Shown: in pieces, positions 23,788 through 33,200 of the stretch
Layout of the letters: each line of letters starts with the position of its first letter
Position numbering within the stretch: the stretch's first letter is position 1
Assembly: GCA_001695595.3 (NCBI GenBank)
Contig: MBPM02000117.1
Location: 62,001-126,000 of the forward strand
Length of the DNA: 64,000 nt
Direction: 5' to 3'
From: Plasmopara viticola
Taxonomy: Eukaryota; Oomycota; Peronosporomycetes; Peronosporales; Peronosporaceae
Program-made: the position numbers and the translations under genes
Notes under the pieces: generated by a model
Databases searched by the model: none
What the model saw: the letters and a program-made list of their open reading frames with translations, nothing else
What the model was told of the DNA's origin: nothing

Positions 23788-24624
23788 TCAATGCTTATTC
23801 TCCTTCTGTTGCCCGGAAGAGTGCGGCAGCACCGGAGCGACTTCAACACCTAGACGCTGACGCAGTTTTTCAATCGGCGTCTCAAATTCTTCTTCATACA
23901 TGACACAGTGTAGCGAATGCGCCTTCCTAGCCGCACGGTTTGCCCAAGGCACATACACTCTCATAAGAAGACAGCGCTCTTCTTTACCGAGAAGCAGTGG
24001 GCCTACAAACGCGCTCAAGGCACTTACTGGTAGCCTTGAATGCACCATTTCTACGTATTTAAGTGCTATTTCTCCCAATACCGTGGGAGGCACGCCAAAC
24101 AGCGTGTGCCAAAAGTCGTGCAACTCACGGTGGCGCTGCATGACGTAAGCGAGCTCCGCATCGTCTACAAACCGTACGAGCGAGCGACCATCCGCATTAA
24201 AGCCGTATGTATCCATAAATGTGGCGTAGTGGTATCCAAATGAGTCAGTAGGAAGTGCACGCAAGTAGTTAATGTCAATATTGTTATTGCGGATCACAGG
24301 CTTCTCGGCTAATATCCGAGCACCGACGGGGTCAGCGCACATTTGAGCGTGGATACACCGTAAAGCATCATGGCCAGTAACTTCGCCCAGTACAGCTAAC
24401 ATGTCACCACGTTCTGGATTCGCAAACACGGTCAGTGCCGACGTTACGGAAAGCACGAGCTTCTGCAGCGGTGACGTCGGTATGTGCGAGTCGTACTGTA
24501 CACGACGTTGTGGCAGTCCAGCCACGGCAGACATAGCGTGATCCGTGAAGGATGCAGAAGCCCTAGGAATCATGTGTGACGTACGCCTTGCCACAGGCAT
24601 CAAACGAGTGCGTAGCATTAACAT
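23788..24624 (-). CDS. COQ4: Ubiquinone biosynthesis protein COQ4
   Basis: A 278-residue protein, close to the usual COQ4 length. COQ4 is a mitochondrial matrix-side peripheral protein of the coenzyme Q synthesis complex; it organises the complex and has been linked to C1 decarboxylation/hydroxylation of the ring. The diagnostic metal-binding motif HDxxHx11E is complete: H169, D170, H173 and E185 (sequence HDFWHTLFGVPPTVLGE). The first 25 residues (MLMLRTRLMPVARRTSHMIP...) are basic, hydroxylated and free of acids, as expected of a mitochondrial targeting peptide. Start: the first ATG (complement of 24622-24624). No introns. It is transcribed away from the PX-RING gene, sharing a 322-bp intergenic region. 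Frame and motif are intact; identification is firm. Confidence 0.95.
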   Translation of the reverse strand: MLMLRTRLMPVARRTSHMIPRASASFTDHAMSAVAGLPQRRVQYDSHIPTSPLQKLVLSVTSALTVFANPERGDMLAVLGEVTGHDALRCIHAQMCADPVGARILAEKPVIRNNNIDINYLRALPTDSFGYHYATFMDTYGFNADGRSLVRFVDDAELAYVMQRHRELHDFWHTLFGVPPTVLGEIALKYVEMVHSRLPVSALSAFVGPLLLGKEERCLLMRVYVPWANRAARKAHSLHCVMYEEEFETPIEKLRQRLGVEVAPVLPHSSGQQKENKH

Positions 24625-24946
24625 TGCACGTTGGAAGATACAATGTCTTTTATTTTATTTTTAATAATTCTTACTGGGTACATAAGAACAATAACTACTT
24701 CTGGCAAATCTATCGTTTTATAGTCTAAATAGCAATCTAGTATGAACACATGGCTGGTTAACAGCTCTATTTTAAGTAATTTAGTGCGTCCCTTAATCTG
24801 TAACTGTGCTTTTTCAGCCCAATCCGACGATATCATGATGTCGACTTTTTCGCAACGGTAAAGGTCGGTCGTAGCTTAAAACTTGTATGCAAGTCGTAAG
24901 AAACACTCTTTCTTTGCCAGTGCAGTGCCTGTCAAAGTAATTAGCT
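24625..24946. promoter_or_regulatory. Divergent intergenic region, COQ4 / PX-RING
   Basis: The 322 bp between the start codons of COQ4 (minus) and the PX-RING gene (plus) must contain both promoters unless transcripts start inside the genes. The sequence near COQ4 is AT-rich; the part close to 24900 is less so. No clear TATA box or oomycete Inr-FPR core was identified. Confidence 0.5.
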
Positions 24947-25987
24947 ATGGCGCAGGTGCACGGAGTCGACGTCGAGTGGCTAGACAGCGAGCTTGAAGAC
25001 AGCCCGCGTTCCGATGACGACATCGGCCAAATGTTCTGGAGCAGCCCCAACGCCAAAGGTGGTGGTGTGGGCTTGCCTAAAGACAATCTGCAGCACATTC
25101 AACGACCCGCCGCTGTGTCTTACGCCGGCTCTGAGAACGTTGAGGATGTCGAAGGTGACATGACCTCATTTTATGGTCAGCAGTTTGCCCAGCAACCCAA
25201 GGCGTCAAATTACCGTCTGCCGGCTAAGTCTGTGGGCCACCAGCACTATCAGGACATGCCCATCGGTCTTGTGGCCGATCATGGCGTGGCTGCCAAGCGA
25301 TTGCTTATCCGTCGCATTTATCAAGAGTCCATGACGCAGCTGATTATGAGTTGCCAGGCCGTGCTGGTTCGCGGTGCCTCTGGCAACTACTATGTTTATC
25401 ATCTGGAGATTACTAGTGACTACTATAAACAAAAGTGGGTGGTGTGCAAACGCTACTCCGAGTTCTACCGTCTACGCAAGCGGCTACTTACGCGCCTTGC
25501 AACACATAAGAAACATCATGGATGTTCTGTATGCGGCGCGGTACGCGATCAGCTCAAAGACGTGGGCTTTCCTCGGCGCCTAGTCATGTTCAAAGATCCA
25601 TCGTCACTGGTCGGGGTTCGGACCGCCGGCCTTGAAGAATTTATCGTTGCACTGTGCGAGTACCTTGCTGCCGAAGAAGAGGTCGAAGCATGCAGTGAAA
25701 TTGCATCTATGCGGTTTCTTGTCAAAGAATTCTTGCAGTTTCCGCATGTTCATGAGCAGCAGCACGTCCGCTCCATTCGCGAGCTTAAGTATGTTGATCC
25801 TCGTGATGTCCATGTTGACTCTGATGCTTGCCCGATCTGTCTATGCGAATGGGCAGAGCTGGATGGAAACAAGCTTGTACTCTCATCATGTGGACACTTT
25901 TTCCACGAACACTGCATTAATGAGTGGTACCGTACTCGATTTGACTGCCCCATTTGCCGGACTATTGCGGGTGAAGAAGAAAATTGA
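24947..25987 (+). CDS. PX domain and RING-H2 finger protein
   Basis: An intronless 346-residue protein. Residues about 136-265 form a PX (phox homology) domain, with the phosphoinositide-contacting KRYSEF segment at 168-173 and a FPRR loop at 208-211. Residues 295-337 are a complete C3H2C3 RING-H2 finger: C295, C298, C315, H317, H320, C323, C334, C337. PX domains usually bind phosphatidylinositol 3-phosphate on endosomes, and RING-H2 fingers recruit E2 enzymes, so a membrane-recruited E3 ubiquitin ligase acting on endosomes is the natural inference; substrates are unknown. The N-terminal 130 residues are acidic and low in hydrophobics. The ATG at 24947 is the first in frame. The 3' end is about 100 bp from the end of a disrupted minus-strand frame. 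Confidence 0.9.
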   Translation: MAQVHGVDVEWLDSELEDSPRSDDDIGQMFWSSPNAKGGGVGLPKDNLQHIQRPAAVSYAGSENVEDVEGDMTSFYGQQFAQQPKASNYRLPAKSVGHQHYQDMPIGLVADHGVAAKRLLIRRIYQESMTQLIMSCQAVLVRGASGNYYVYHLEITSDYYKQKWVVCKRYSEFYRLRKRLLTRLATHKKHHGCSVCGAVRDQLKDVGFPRRLVMFKDPSSLVGVRTAGLEEFIVALCEYLAAEEEVEACSEIASMRFLVKEFLQFPHVHEQQHVRSIRELKYVDPRDVHVDSDACPICLCEWAELDGNKLVLSSCGHFFHEHCINEWYRTRFDCPICRTIAGEEEN

Positions 25988-26088
25988 AACACTAGTTAAC
26001 GATCTTGCATGTACCCGAAAAATGTGATGCTATTTTCCATGTGATATCCATGCGATGAATAATCTTGTATTTATATTCGGCGATAATA

Positions 26089-26269
26089 TCATACCATTAT
26101 CATTGCGTAGCCGCGGGGATCACTTTCGCGCGACATCAACAAAGTCATCGACAAATACTGTTCACGCTGACACATGTCGTTCGTAAAAAGCTCGATCGTT
26201 CTCTCATTGATGGCGTCCAGCAGCGTTTCCTGCATGTCGTGGTCAAAATTTGTCCATTGACGTCCATCA
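26089..26269 (-). pseudogene. 3' part of a reading frame split by a LINE
   Basis: Minus-strand open, coding-like frame running from the LINE's target duplication down to a TGA (complement of 26089-26091). The protein is hydrophilic and acidic/polar, with DGRQWTNFDHDMQ near the junction and no low-complexity bias. If the LINE and one 12-bp target copy are ignored, the frame is continuous with the segment at 27450-27555. I do not recognise the product. It could be the last exon of a host gene convergent with the PX-RING gene, or an older mobile-element fragment. Confidence 0.4.
26258..26269. repeat. Target-site duplication, left copy
   Basis: TGACGTCCATCA, identical to 27438-27449 on the other side of the LINE copy. 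This is a typical LINE target-site duplication length. Confidence 0.85.
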
Positions 26270-27437
26270 ATTTCGGAAAAGGTTGGGGTGACGCCCTCCT
26301 TCCAAGCGCGGGGGCTAAATGCTCGCGCGCTTCGGGCAGGTGCTCTCGGGCATCTGCAGGTCTCTAACGAGTCTCACCCTCGACGCGACGGTCTCCAGCA
26401 CCAGGCCAAACCCCCTTCCACGCCCTTAACCGCGCCAACCGCATCCGGATTGGCTCCTTTAATGTGAATTCTCTAGGTTCGAAGCGCAAGATGCACGAAA
26501 CACTCCCCGGAGATCTCCGGCGCTACCGCGTCGATATCCTTGGCCTCCGAGAAACCAAGATCTACGATAGAGGTGAGCACCGCATTGATGACTTCCTTCT
26601 AACCCTGAAAAAAAAAAAAAAAAAAACGAAGCCAAGACCGAAGTCACCGAAATCCGCCGCCACTGCAACCCGTCGGGCGCCACTCGACACGCCCGATCCC
26701 GAAAAGAAATTTGGCGCCACACTAAGAAGCTCGGAACACTCCTCGGCGATATTGGAGATCTATCCCGACGCAAGTCCCTGGCCACCCTCTCGCTTCACCG
26801 CCTCTGGTCCGTCTGGCTCCGCCCCACGCTCATCTCACCCAAGACCCGCATTCAATTGTACAACACCTACGTTCTACTAATTCTGCTGTACAACTGCGCC
26901 ACCTGGGCTCTTACCAAGTCAGAGCTCCACGGCCTCGAGAGTTTCCATCGCCGCCAGCTTCGCTACGCTCTTGGCTATCGCTACCCCCGACCCATTTCGA
27001 ATGCAAGACTCTACGACCTCTGTGATGAGCGGCCGCTGAGATTACGACTGACACAAGCTCGCTGGCGCCTGTTTGGCCATGCACTTCGCCGCAATCCCGA
27101 CATTCCAGTAACCTCCAGATGCGTGCCTACTTCTTCTCCACCGCAGCAAAATGGCGCGGACGTCCCCGCACCACGCTCCCCTCAACACTCGACCACAACC
27201 TTGTTTCCCGTGGCTCCGGCTCTCGACTCCGGATAGCACAAGACCTTGAAGTGGTACGTACCCTTGCACAAGACCGAAAGATATGGAAGACCCTCACGAC
27301 CTCGGTGCTGGATGCACTGCCCGCCGAACGAGACCCGACGTATGCGGACACCACTCTATGCCGTGGACTAGCCAGACTGAGCCTAGCACGTGCATAACTT
27401 GGCAACGCGATAACGTAATAAATTACATTACATTACA
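26270..27437 (+). mobile_element. Internally deleted LINE retrotransposon copy 1
   Basis: Flanked by the 12-bp duplication TGACGTCCATCA. Sequence shared with copy 2 starts near 26282; the first 12 bases after the duplication are unexplained. The start of an endonuclease domain follows (IGSFNVNSLGSKRKM near 26450-26500, then VDILGLRETKI), interrupted at 26608-26626 by 19 A. The rest is a reverse-transcriptase C-terminus (26640-27396), with RIQLYNTYVLLILLYNCATW and ARWRLFGHALRR segments and one frameshift near 27110. The central endonuclease and RT catalytic region is missing. The 3' end is a short ATTAC repeat tail, as in LINEs with microsatellite ends. GC content is well above the surrounding decayed DNA and decay is light, so this insertion is fairly young. 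Confidence 0.85.
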
Positions 27438-27449
27438 TGACGTCCATCA
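27438..27449. repeat. Target-site duplication, right copy
   Basis: TGACGTCCATCA, identical to 26258-26269; lies directly after the ATTAC tail of the LINE copy. Confidence 0.85.
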
Positions 27450-27555
27450 GCGACAGCGTCAATTGAAGTTAGTCTATAAAATTTTAAGCTCTGCAATCGA
27501 ATGGTTCGACGAAAATTAGTAACATTAAACCCAACAATGATTTTAACATAAAATT
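27450..27555 (-). pseudogene. 5' part of the frame split by the LINE
   Basis: Minus-strand frame open from a TAA near 27556 to the target duplication, in frame with 26089-26269 once the insertion is left out. Candidate splice acceptors (TTGCAG and TTTATAG on the minus strand) fall within it, so an upstream exon may end before here. No product recognised. Confidence 0.3.
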
Positions 27556-27814
27556 AGTTATTTTATACTAATTATTTTTTATCGGGATTTGTGCCAACAT
27601 ACTGAGCGGCTGTGTTTCCACAGTAAGTAAAGCAGACATTAAAGAAAGCAGAGTGATGTTAGTGATACGATCGGTATTCGATTGCTTTTTTCGAGGGCTA
27701 ATATATAGTATCGCAATTTTTTGGCCACAATAATTAAACGAGAAAGCATCTTTAAACACATGGCTCGATTTGTAACGGCCCGCTGTATTCTTTTAAGACT
27801 AGATTAAAAACTTG
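27556..27814. other. AT-rich spacer between the two LINE copies
   Basis: AT-rich with one 63-codon minus-strand frame that I do not recognise. No other feature. Confidence 0.5.
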
Positions 27815-28137
27815 TATATTGTATTGTATTGTACTACGTTATCGCGTTGCCAAGTTATGCACGTGCTAGGCTCAGTCTGGCTACTTCACGGCATAGAGTG
27901 GTGTCCGCATACGTCGGGTCTTGTTCGGCGGGCAGTGCAGCCAGCACCGAGGTCGTGAGGGTTTTCCATTATTTTGTTTAGCTCTGACTTGGTAAGAGCC
28001 CAGGTGGCGCTCTGATGCTGGAGACCGTCGCGTCGAGGGTGAGACTCGTTAGAGACCTGCAGATGCCCGAGAGCACCTGCCCGAAGCGCGCGAGCATTTA
28101 GCCCCCGCGCTTGGAAGGAGGGCGTCACCCCAACTGT
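27815..28137 (-). mobile_element. Internally deleted LINE copy 2 (inverted)
   Basis: Reverse-strand copy of the same LINE. On the minus strand it starts with the same GTTGGGGTGACGCC end (28137 downward) and about 120 bp of the element's 5' end. It then jumps to a short piece matching 26895-26927 and next to about 130 bp matching 27285-27420. It ends in an AATAC-type repeat tail at about 27815-27836. Two internal deletions thus remove almost all coding sequence while both element ends are kept. No clear target-site duplication was seen. Confidence 0.8.
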
Positions 28138-28140
28138 GTA

Positions 28141-28896
28141 CTGCAAAAAGTCGGTTTGCAGATAAAGTGCTATCGTTTGGTCTAGTTATTCAACGATAAC
28201 TAAGACATCTCCGAATTAATTTGCTTACGGCTTCCAAAGGCGAATCTGTATCAAGATCATCTTTTGTACTTAAGGCTGCGCCTACTGCAAAGGCTGCACC
28301 AATAACAAAGGCCACGTCGAAGCCGTGTGTGGCAAATCAAAAGTGAATTGTTCCACGAAAAGCAGTTCGGGCAAGAAAGGCTTAAAATTAATTTACCACA
28401 TCGGAATATTCGCGCCTATGGCTTTTCGTCCACTGCGGTTTAAACAGCAATGTTTGCGCGCGGCAAAATGACAGCATGCGATTTTGGTTTTCTGATGAGC
28501 ACTTGCTCGAATTGAGCTATCTATGGCTGCCAAAAAACTGAGATTGGCGGAAATGCTAACAAACCAGCCGCATTGCTATGAGGCATGCCTCTTAAGTTCG
28601 TTAAGCTCATCGGCCATGCGAAACTCCTCATCTGGAGAGACACGGCTCGCGGGATCAAGATGCGGCCTTGAATGTCGACGAGGTCACTGATAGTGAAGGC
28701 CAGATGGAAGAAGGTAAAGTCAAAGATTAAAGCGCGCGGAACATTTATCGGTAGGGTACAAGTCATCAACGACAATATTACTCGCTCACCACCAGGTAGT
28801 GATGTAACTCATCGTACTATATAAGGTCCTCTGTTTCTCTAGACAAATGTGTCAACAGAAAAAGGTTAGATTATAGTATTGCACGGATGATGTAAG
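28141..28896. other. No gene recognised
   Basis: Short coding-like pieces only, such as an 84-codon minus-strand frame at 28521-28775 that I do not recognise. Probably decayed retroelement sequence. Confidence 0.45.
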
Positions 28897-28922
28897 CCTG
28901 GCGCCGAGTGGTGTGCGCCAGG
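28897..28922. repeat. Short GC-rich hairpin
   Basis: Perfect 8-bp stem CCTGGCGC (28897-28904) with GCGCCAGG (28915-28922) and a 10-base loop, immediately before the 252-bp duplication. Function unknown; possibly part of an LTR. Confidence 0.7.
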
Positions 28923-28936
28923 TAGAGTATTGAATA

Positions 28937-29425
28937 CCCACTCCTCGTGAGACATTTGCAAGCAACGTTTGGCTTGAAACGCCGAGCGCACCTATGCGCG
29001 CTCTTTATTACAGCTTGGAGCTACTGTTATTCTTTAAGGTGAGCACCGCATCATATTTTGCATTATAACAAAGCTTATACCGTAAGAAGCTAGAGAACGA
29101 AGGTGGTCTGCACCCTTGCTTTCACTATACTAATACAATCGCTATTTGAGTATTAGCTATTTTGGCATCCAAAATAGTGTATCCAATATTCACTTCTCGT
29201 GAGACATTAATAAGCAATATTTGGCTTGAAAAGCCACAGTTCCAGTGCGCTATTTACAATAGTTTGGATTAAATGTCATCTTACACGGTGGACCGCATCA
29301 AATTTTGCTTAATAATACAATTTGTATCGTAAGAAGCTAGAGATGGAAGGTAGTTTGCACCCATGTCTCCTTGAACTAATAGAATTGCAATTTGAGCAAT
29401 GGCTATTTCCTTGTATTCAAGATAA
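28937..29425 (+). repeat. Diverged 252-bp direct duplication
   Basis: Two copies in tandem: about 28937-29175 and 29189-29425. Shared blocks in order are CTYCTCGTGAGACATT, GCAAYRTTTGGCTTGAAA, a GCACCGCATCA/GGACCGCATCA block followed by ATTTTGC, CGTAAGAAGCTAGAGA and AATTTGAG-type sequence. Spacing between the first blocks is 252 bp. The copies differ by many substitutions and small indels. They lie just upstream of a TATA box and a gag-like start, so they may be a duplicated LTR segment. Confidence 0.75.
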
Positions 29426-29643
29426 AAAGCTTTAACTCTCAAGTACATAAAGCAAAACATCTTTTTCGTATAGTGGGTCAGATTTAGCTCACCTTCAAGA
29501 TGTACCAGCTGTGGTGCAATGCTAAGCCTGATGCTTGAATCATATGTTTGGAGCGCGGATCGTCATATTCGGCTATGACCTTATTCACAAAATGCTCAAT
29601 ACTTTGATTTCGAAACACAAAAAGCGACATCTCTCAGCACTTC

Positions 29644-29651
29644 TATATAAA
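29644..29651 (+). promoter_or_regulatory. Candidate TATA box upstream of the 29706 ORF
   Basis: TATATAAA, 55 bases before the ATG at 29706. Its position within a suspected LTR fits a retroelement promoter. Prediction only. Confidence 0.4.
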
Positions 29652-29705
29652 CTGTGAGTAGGATAACCGCACTACCTCACAGGGAATTTATTGTTTCCGT
29701 TTATC

Positions 29706-29846
29706 ATGGCTTCACAACGCAATCCAGACGAAAACGCCGTTGATTTCGGCACTCAAAATGCACCGGATGCAGTCGCTCTCACTACCACCGTGTGCCATTT
29801 TTCAAAAGAAGTTGTTTATTTCGAGCGACATAAGGTACGCGCTTGA
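29706..29846 (+). pseudogene. Short 46-codon ORF, possible truncated gag start
   Basis: ATG at 29706 opens a 46-residue frame (begins MASQRNPDENAVDFGTQN) ending at TGA 29844-29846. Coding-like fragments continue in other frames to about 30260. Position downstream of an LTR-like segment with a TATA box suggests the decayed N-terminus of a retroelement Gag protein. No zinc knuckle or other diagnostic motif is present, so a small host gene cannot be excluded. Confidence 0.35.
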
Positions 29847-30260
29847 GGTTGCAAACGGGGTATTTCGCCTCTGGTTCTTTTTCTACGGCACTTGAGTCGC
29901 CTGGTTAGTCCTGAAGTTTTCGTCTTAAACCTTGACGTGCTTAGCCTAGAACTAGAAAACAAAAAAAAATAACGAGCTTCGCGGTAAGATCGACCGCCGT
30001 GCGTTTCAGCACGAGGTCTTCGAAATTTGCGAGAAGATTGCTCTGCATCATAGCAGGATTCAGACTCGACTGACCGATCAAAGCGTACGGCCTAATGGGT
30101 ACTTGGCTCGTTAGCCGCTTGGCCAATGTAGCGGAAGCTATGGGCTCTGTCATTCGTCGTGCTGAATTTCGCACCCGCTTGCCGACAAGATCGAGACCGG
30201 TCTTAGCGATAGAAGAGGTGCTGAGGTGTTTAGACTATAAAGAAGGTTTGGGGTATAAAG

Positions 30261-33200
30261 AATTGTAATGTCTTATGAGACAGCCTACAAAGGTGTTGAC
30301 CTCGTCTATAAAAGAACGCCGACTTGATTGCGGGTCGATAGGACTGTAAAAGTTTAATGAAATAATATCTAATTTTGATTGCAACATTACTTTAATCTCT
30401 TCATTAAATCGTGTTTGATTTCCCTTCAAAGGCGGCTCAAGACTTTCGTTGGTCATCTTCGATCAATTGCATAATTCGGGCCGCTAAAACTATTCCTTCA
30501 ACTTTGCCCACAGTCAAATGATTGTTTTTACAAGCAAGCACATACCAAGCGAATACCGTGAAAAATGGCTTGCATCGCCTTTCTTCTCTTTCTCATAGAA
30601 TTTGTGCTTATAGGACCAAGTGAAACTAATAAATGTATCAACGCGATTATGTACGATAACGCAAAGTTAGTAGAAGTGTAAATGGCATTGATGAGAACAA
30701 TTTTATCCATAAAAAGTTTGCCGCCTAACAAAGGTGACTTTTTTTCACTTATACTGCGCAGAGTGTCTTTATCATAAACGGTATAACCTTGTGAACCTGC
30801 CTTATGGTCATCTGCTGTCGACATTAGCAAACGAGTCGGAGTAGCGCTTCCTAAGAGTAGAGGTTCCTATCCGACGCTGTCGTGTCCAAAAGGCTGCGAT
30901 ACACAGGCTGTATCATTACCATCTTGATCTGTGCTTTGTTGTTGTAATGGCTGAAAAGGGGGCTAAATGCAATGTCTTGCTCTGGCACCACACGATCAGC
31001 ACCAAAGCCCATATTTTTATTCGCCTATGATGAGTTGTACACAATATGGAGGCGGTTTTGATGCCTCAGCTTTCCACCAGTGTTGGAAGTTCTGGCGAAG
31101 GAGTCAACGTGCTTGCTGAGGGTTTACCCTCTGATAGGTCTTTCAGACCCTCACATGCTTAAATCCCACTTTTACACGTAGGTTTATTAACATGTAGTGA
31201 TATCAAAAAATGAAGATTCTCTCGGAAAAAATAAACGCTCATTGAAGCATCATTTGCCTCCAGATATACAATGTGTATCAAGGTGTCGCCGTCTGGACGA
31301 ACGGCTCGAGCTAAATTTACCAACTGTATCATGTTGCGAGCCGAATTGTCTGGTGTGAAACTGCGATTGATGTGGACAAGTAATTACTTGACGTTAACAT
31401 CTTTGGCTGCAACACTAGAATGTATGCTTAATTTATTTGTTTATTGCAGAGTTCACGACTTGCAAGCTCATATTAGACTTTTACAAATGCACGTCAGCAC
31501 AAAATCGTGCTCGTCAACGATGGAGGTTTATTTGGCAAGAAAAGAAGACAGTCTTACCACTTTTTAGGGCATATTAGGTCGAATTAATCTCCGTCTCCAA
31601 AGATACAGAGTCAAAAAGGACTTCAAGCATGAAAGGTGGAGCCATGATCATATGTGCGTATGTCATTACACTTACTCCTTGTCGTAAATGAGGTAATCTG
31701 TACGGCAGCTTTACGCTGCCCGGAGCAAAATGGGATGGCGCGCATACATCCATACTTATCGAGTTGCGACAACACGCAGCCGATGACAGAGCTTTTTTTG
31801 TTCGTCGAGCTGAGTAGATGAGAAGCACTCGATGTACTCACAAGGCTGTCAAGCAAAGCGACCAAAGGTGATTGACCGCCCAAAATGTGAAACCGTCCTG
31901 CATGCTTGATCCTATAATATCTGGAGAAGTGACCATAACATTTTGTCTGCGCATAGCGGCCACAATTTCGACTGGTCAAAGACTGTCTTGTGCAACCAGA
32001 ATAATTTCTTGACGTTGCTTTTTAGCGAGGGAACGTTTTCGCGGAGGAAGAGGAGTAACAGCATAAGGTATGTAGTTGTGTTGACTAGTTGCCTATGCTC
32101 ACCACGAAAGCATAAGTTCTTGCGGTTCGTCTTCTCGCGCAACAAGTTGCCTACCGTTTTGTAGCGAAAAACTGCACGTCAAGTAAAAACATGATTGAGT
32201 CGAAAACGTATTATATACGAGCCTCGTAAATGGCAGATCTAAAACTTGCTAAGGACATCATGTTGCCATTAACCTTCGGCAAGCAAAAGGCAAAGCTTAT
32301 GGACTACAAATTGTGCACTGATACTGGTAGTCATTGAAAAAGTAGCCGACATTCGAGAAATAGGTAAACCGTCGGGCAGGTCTCATAGCATCTCACACAC
32401 TTGGACCCTCTTGTACTTGGAGAGCCACCATTATCTGCAAAGATTAAAAAATGGCCTTAATGACAGCTATTTATAGCATATATTGCTTTTAAAAATTTGT
32501 TGAAATTCGAACTTTTATCTGAACCCGCCGTATACATTACAGACTTATAGCGATTTTGCTGCCGAAAGATAGTCAATTGGCTTGGCGTGTTCGCTTGATA
32601 CATACATAAATTATCGCATAGATTGACACCTTTTTGTACGCTGAACAAATTTGTTTGCCAACCCAAAATTTGGGCGCGCAAAAGTGCGCTGGCAAATAAA
32701 TTAGGCTTGCCAAATTCGTCTTCGACGCGGAGAATGTGCTTTGCAGAAAATGGCAATCACCTTACCATTTTTGGGGACAAATTGAGTGTATTAATCGATG
32801 TTCTCAGAATACATTGGTCCAAATATGCGACCCAAAACTTTGATTAAAATAATTAACTCGAAAGTTCATCTGTGCGTACTTTATGAAAATTAGCGCACAA
32901 GAATAATTAGGTAGCCCATAGATACATGCGCTGGAGCAAGGTTTCTCGCCTTTTACCGATTTCATCGAGTTGCAATAGCTGTAACCGATGGCATACTCAA
33001 AAGTATCGCAAAAACCGCTTAAATGTCCGGCAAAGCCCAAAAAAGTGCCTGCTAAAGAGTTTTTAATTTAATATCAATACCTTCCTGATGCTGTCTCTCT
33101 CAGTACCATTAAAGGTTTTTTCCCATAGATCAAATCCGCAAAGTCAGCATCACTTTTGCAGACAGCTTGCTAGTCCGTAGCACATGTAAATTCTTTTGAA

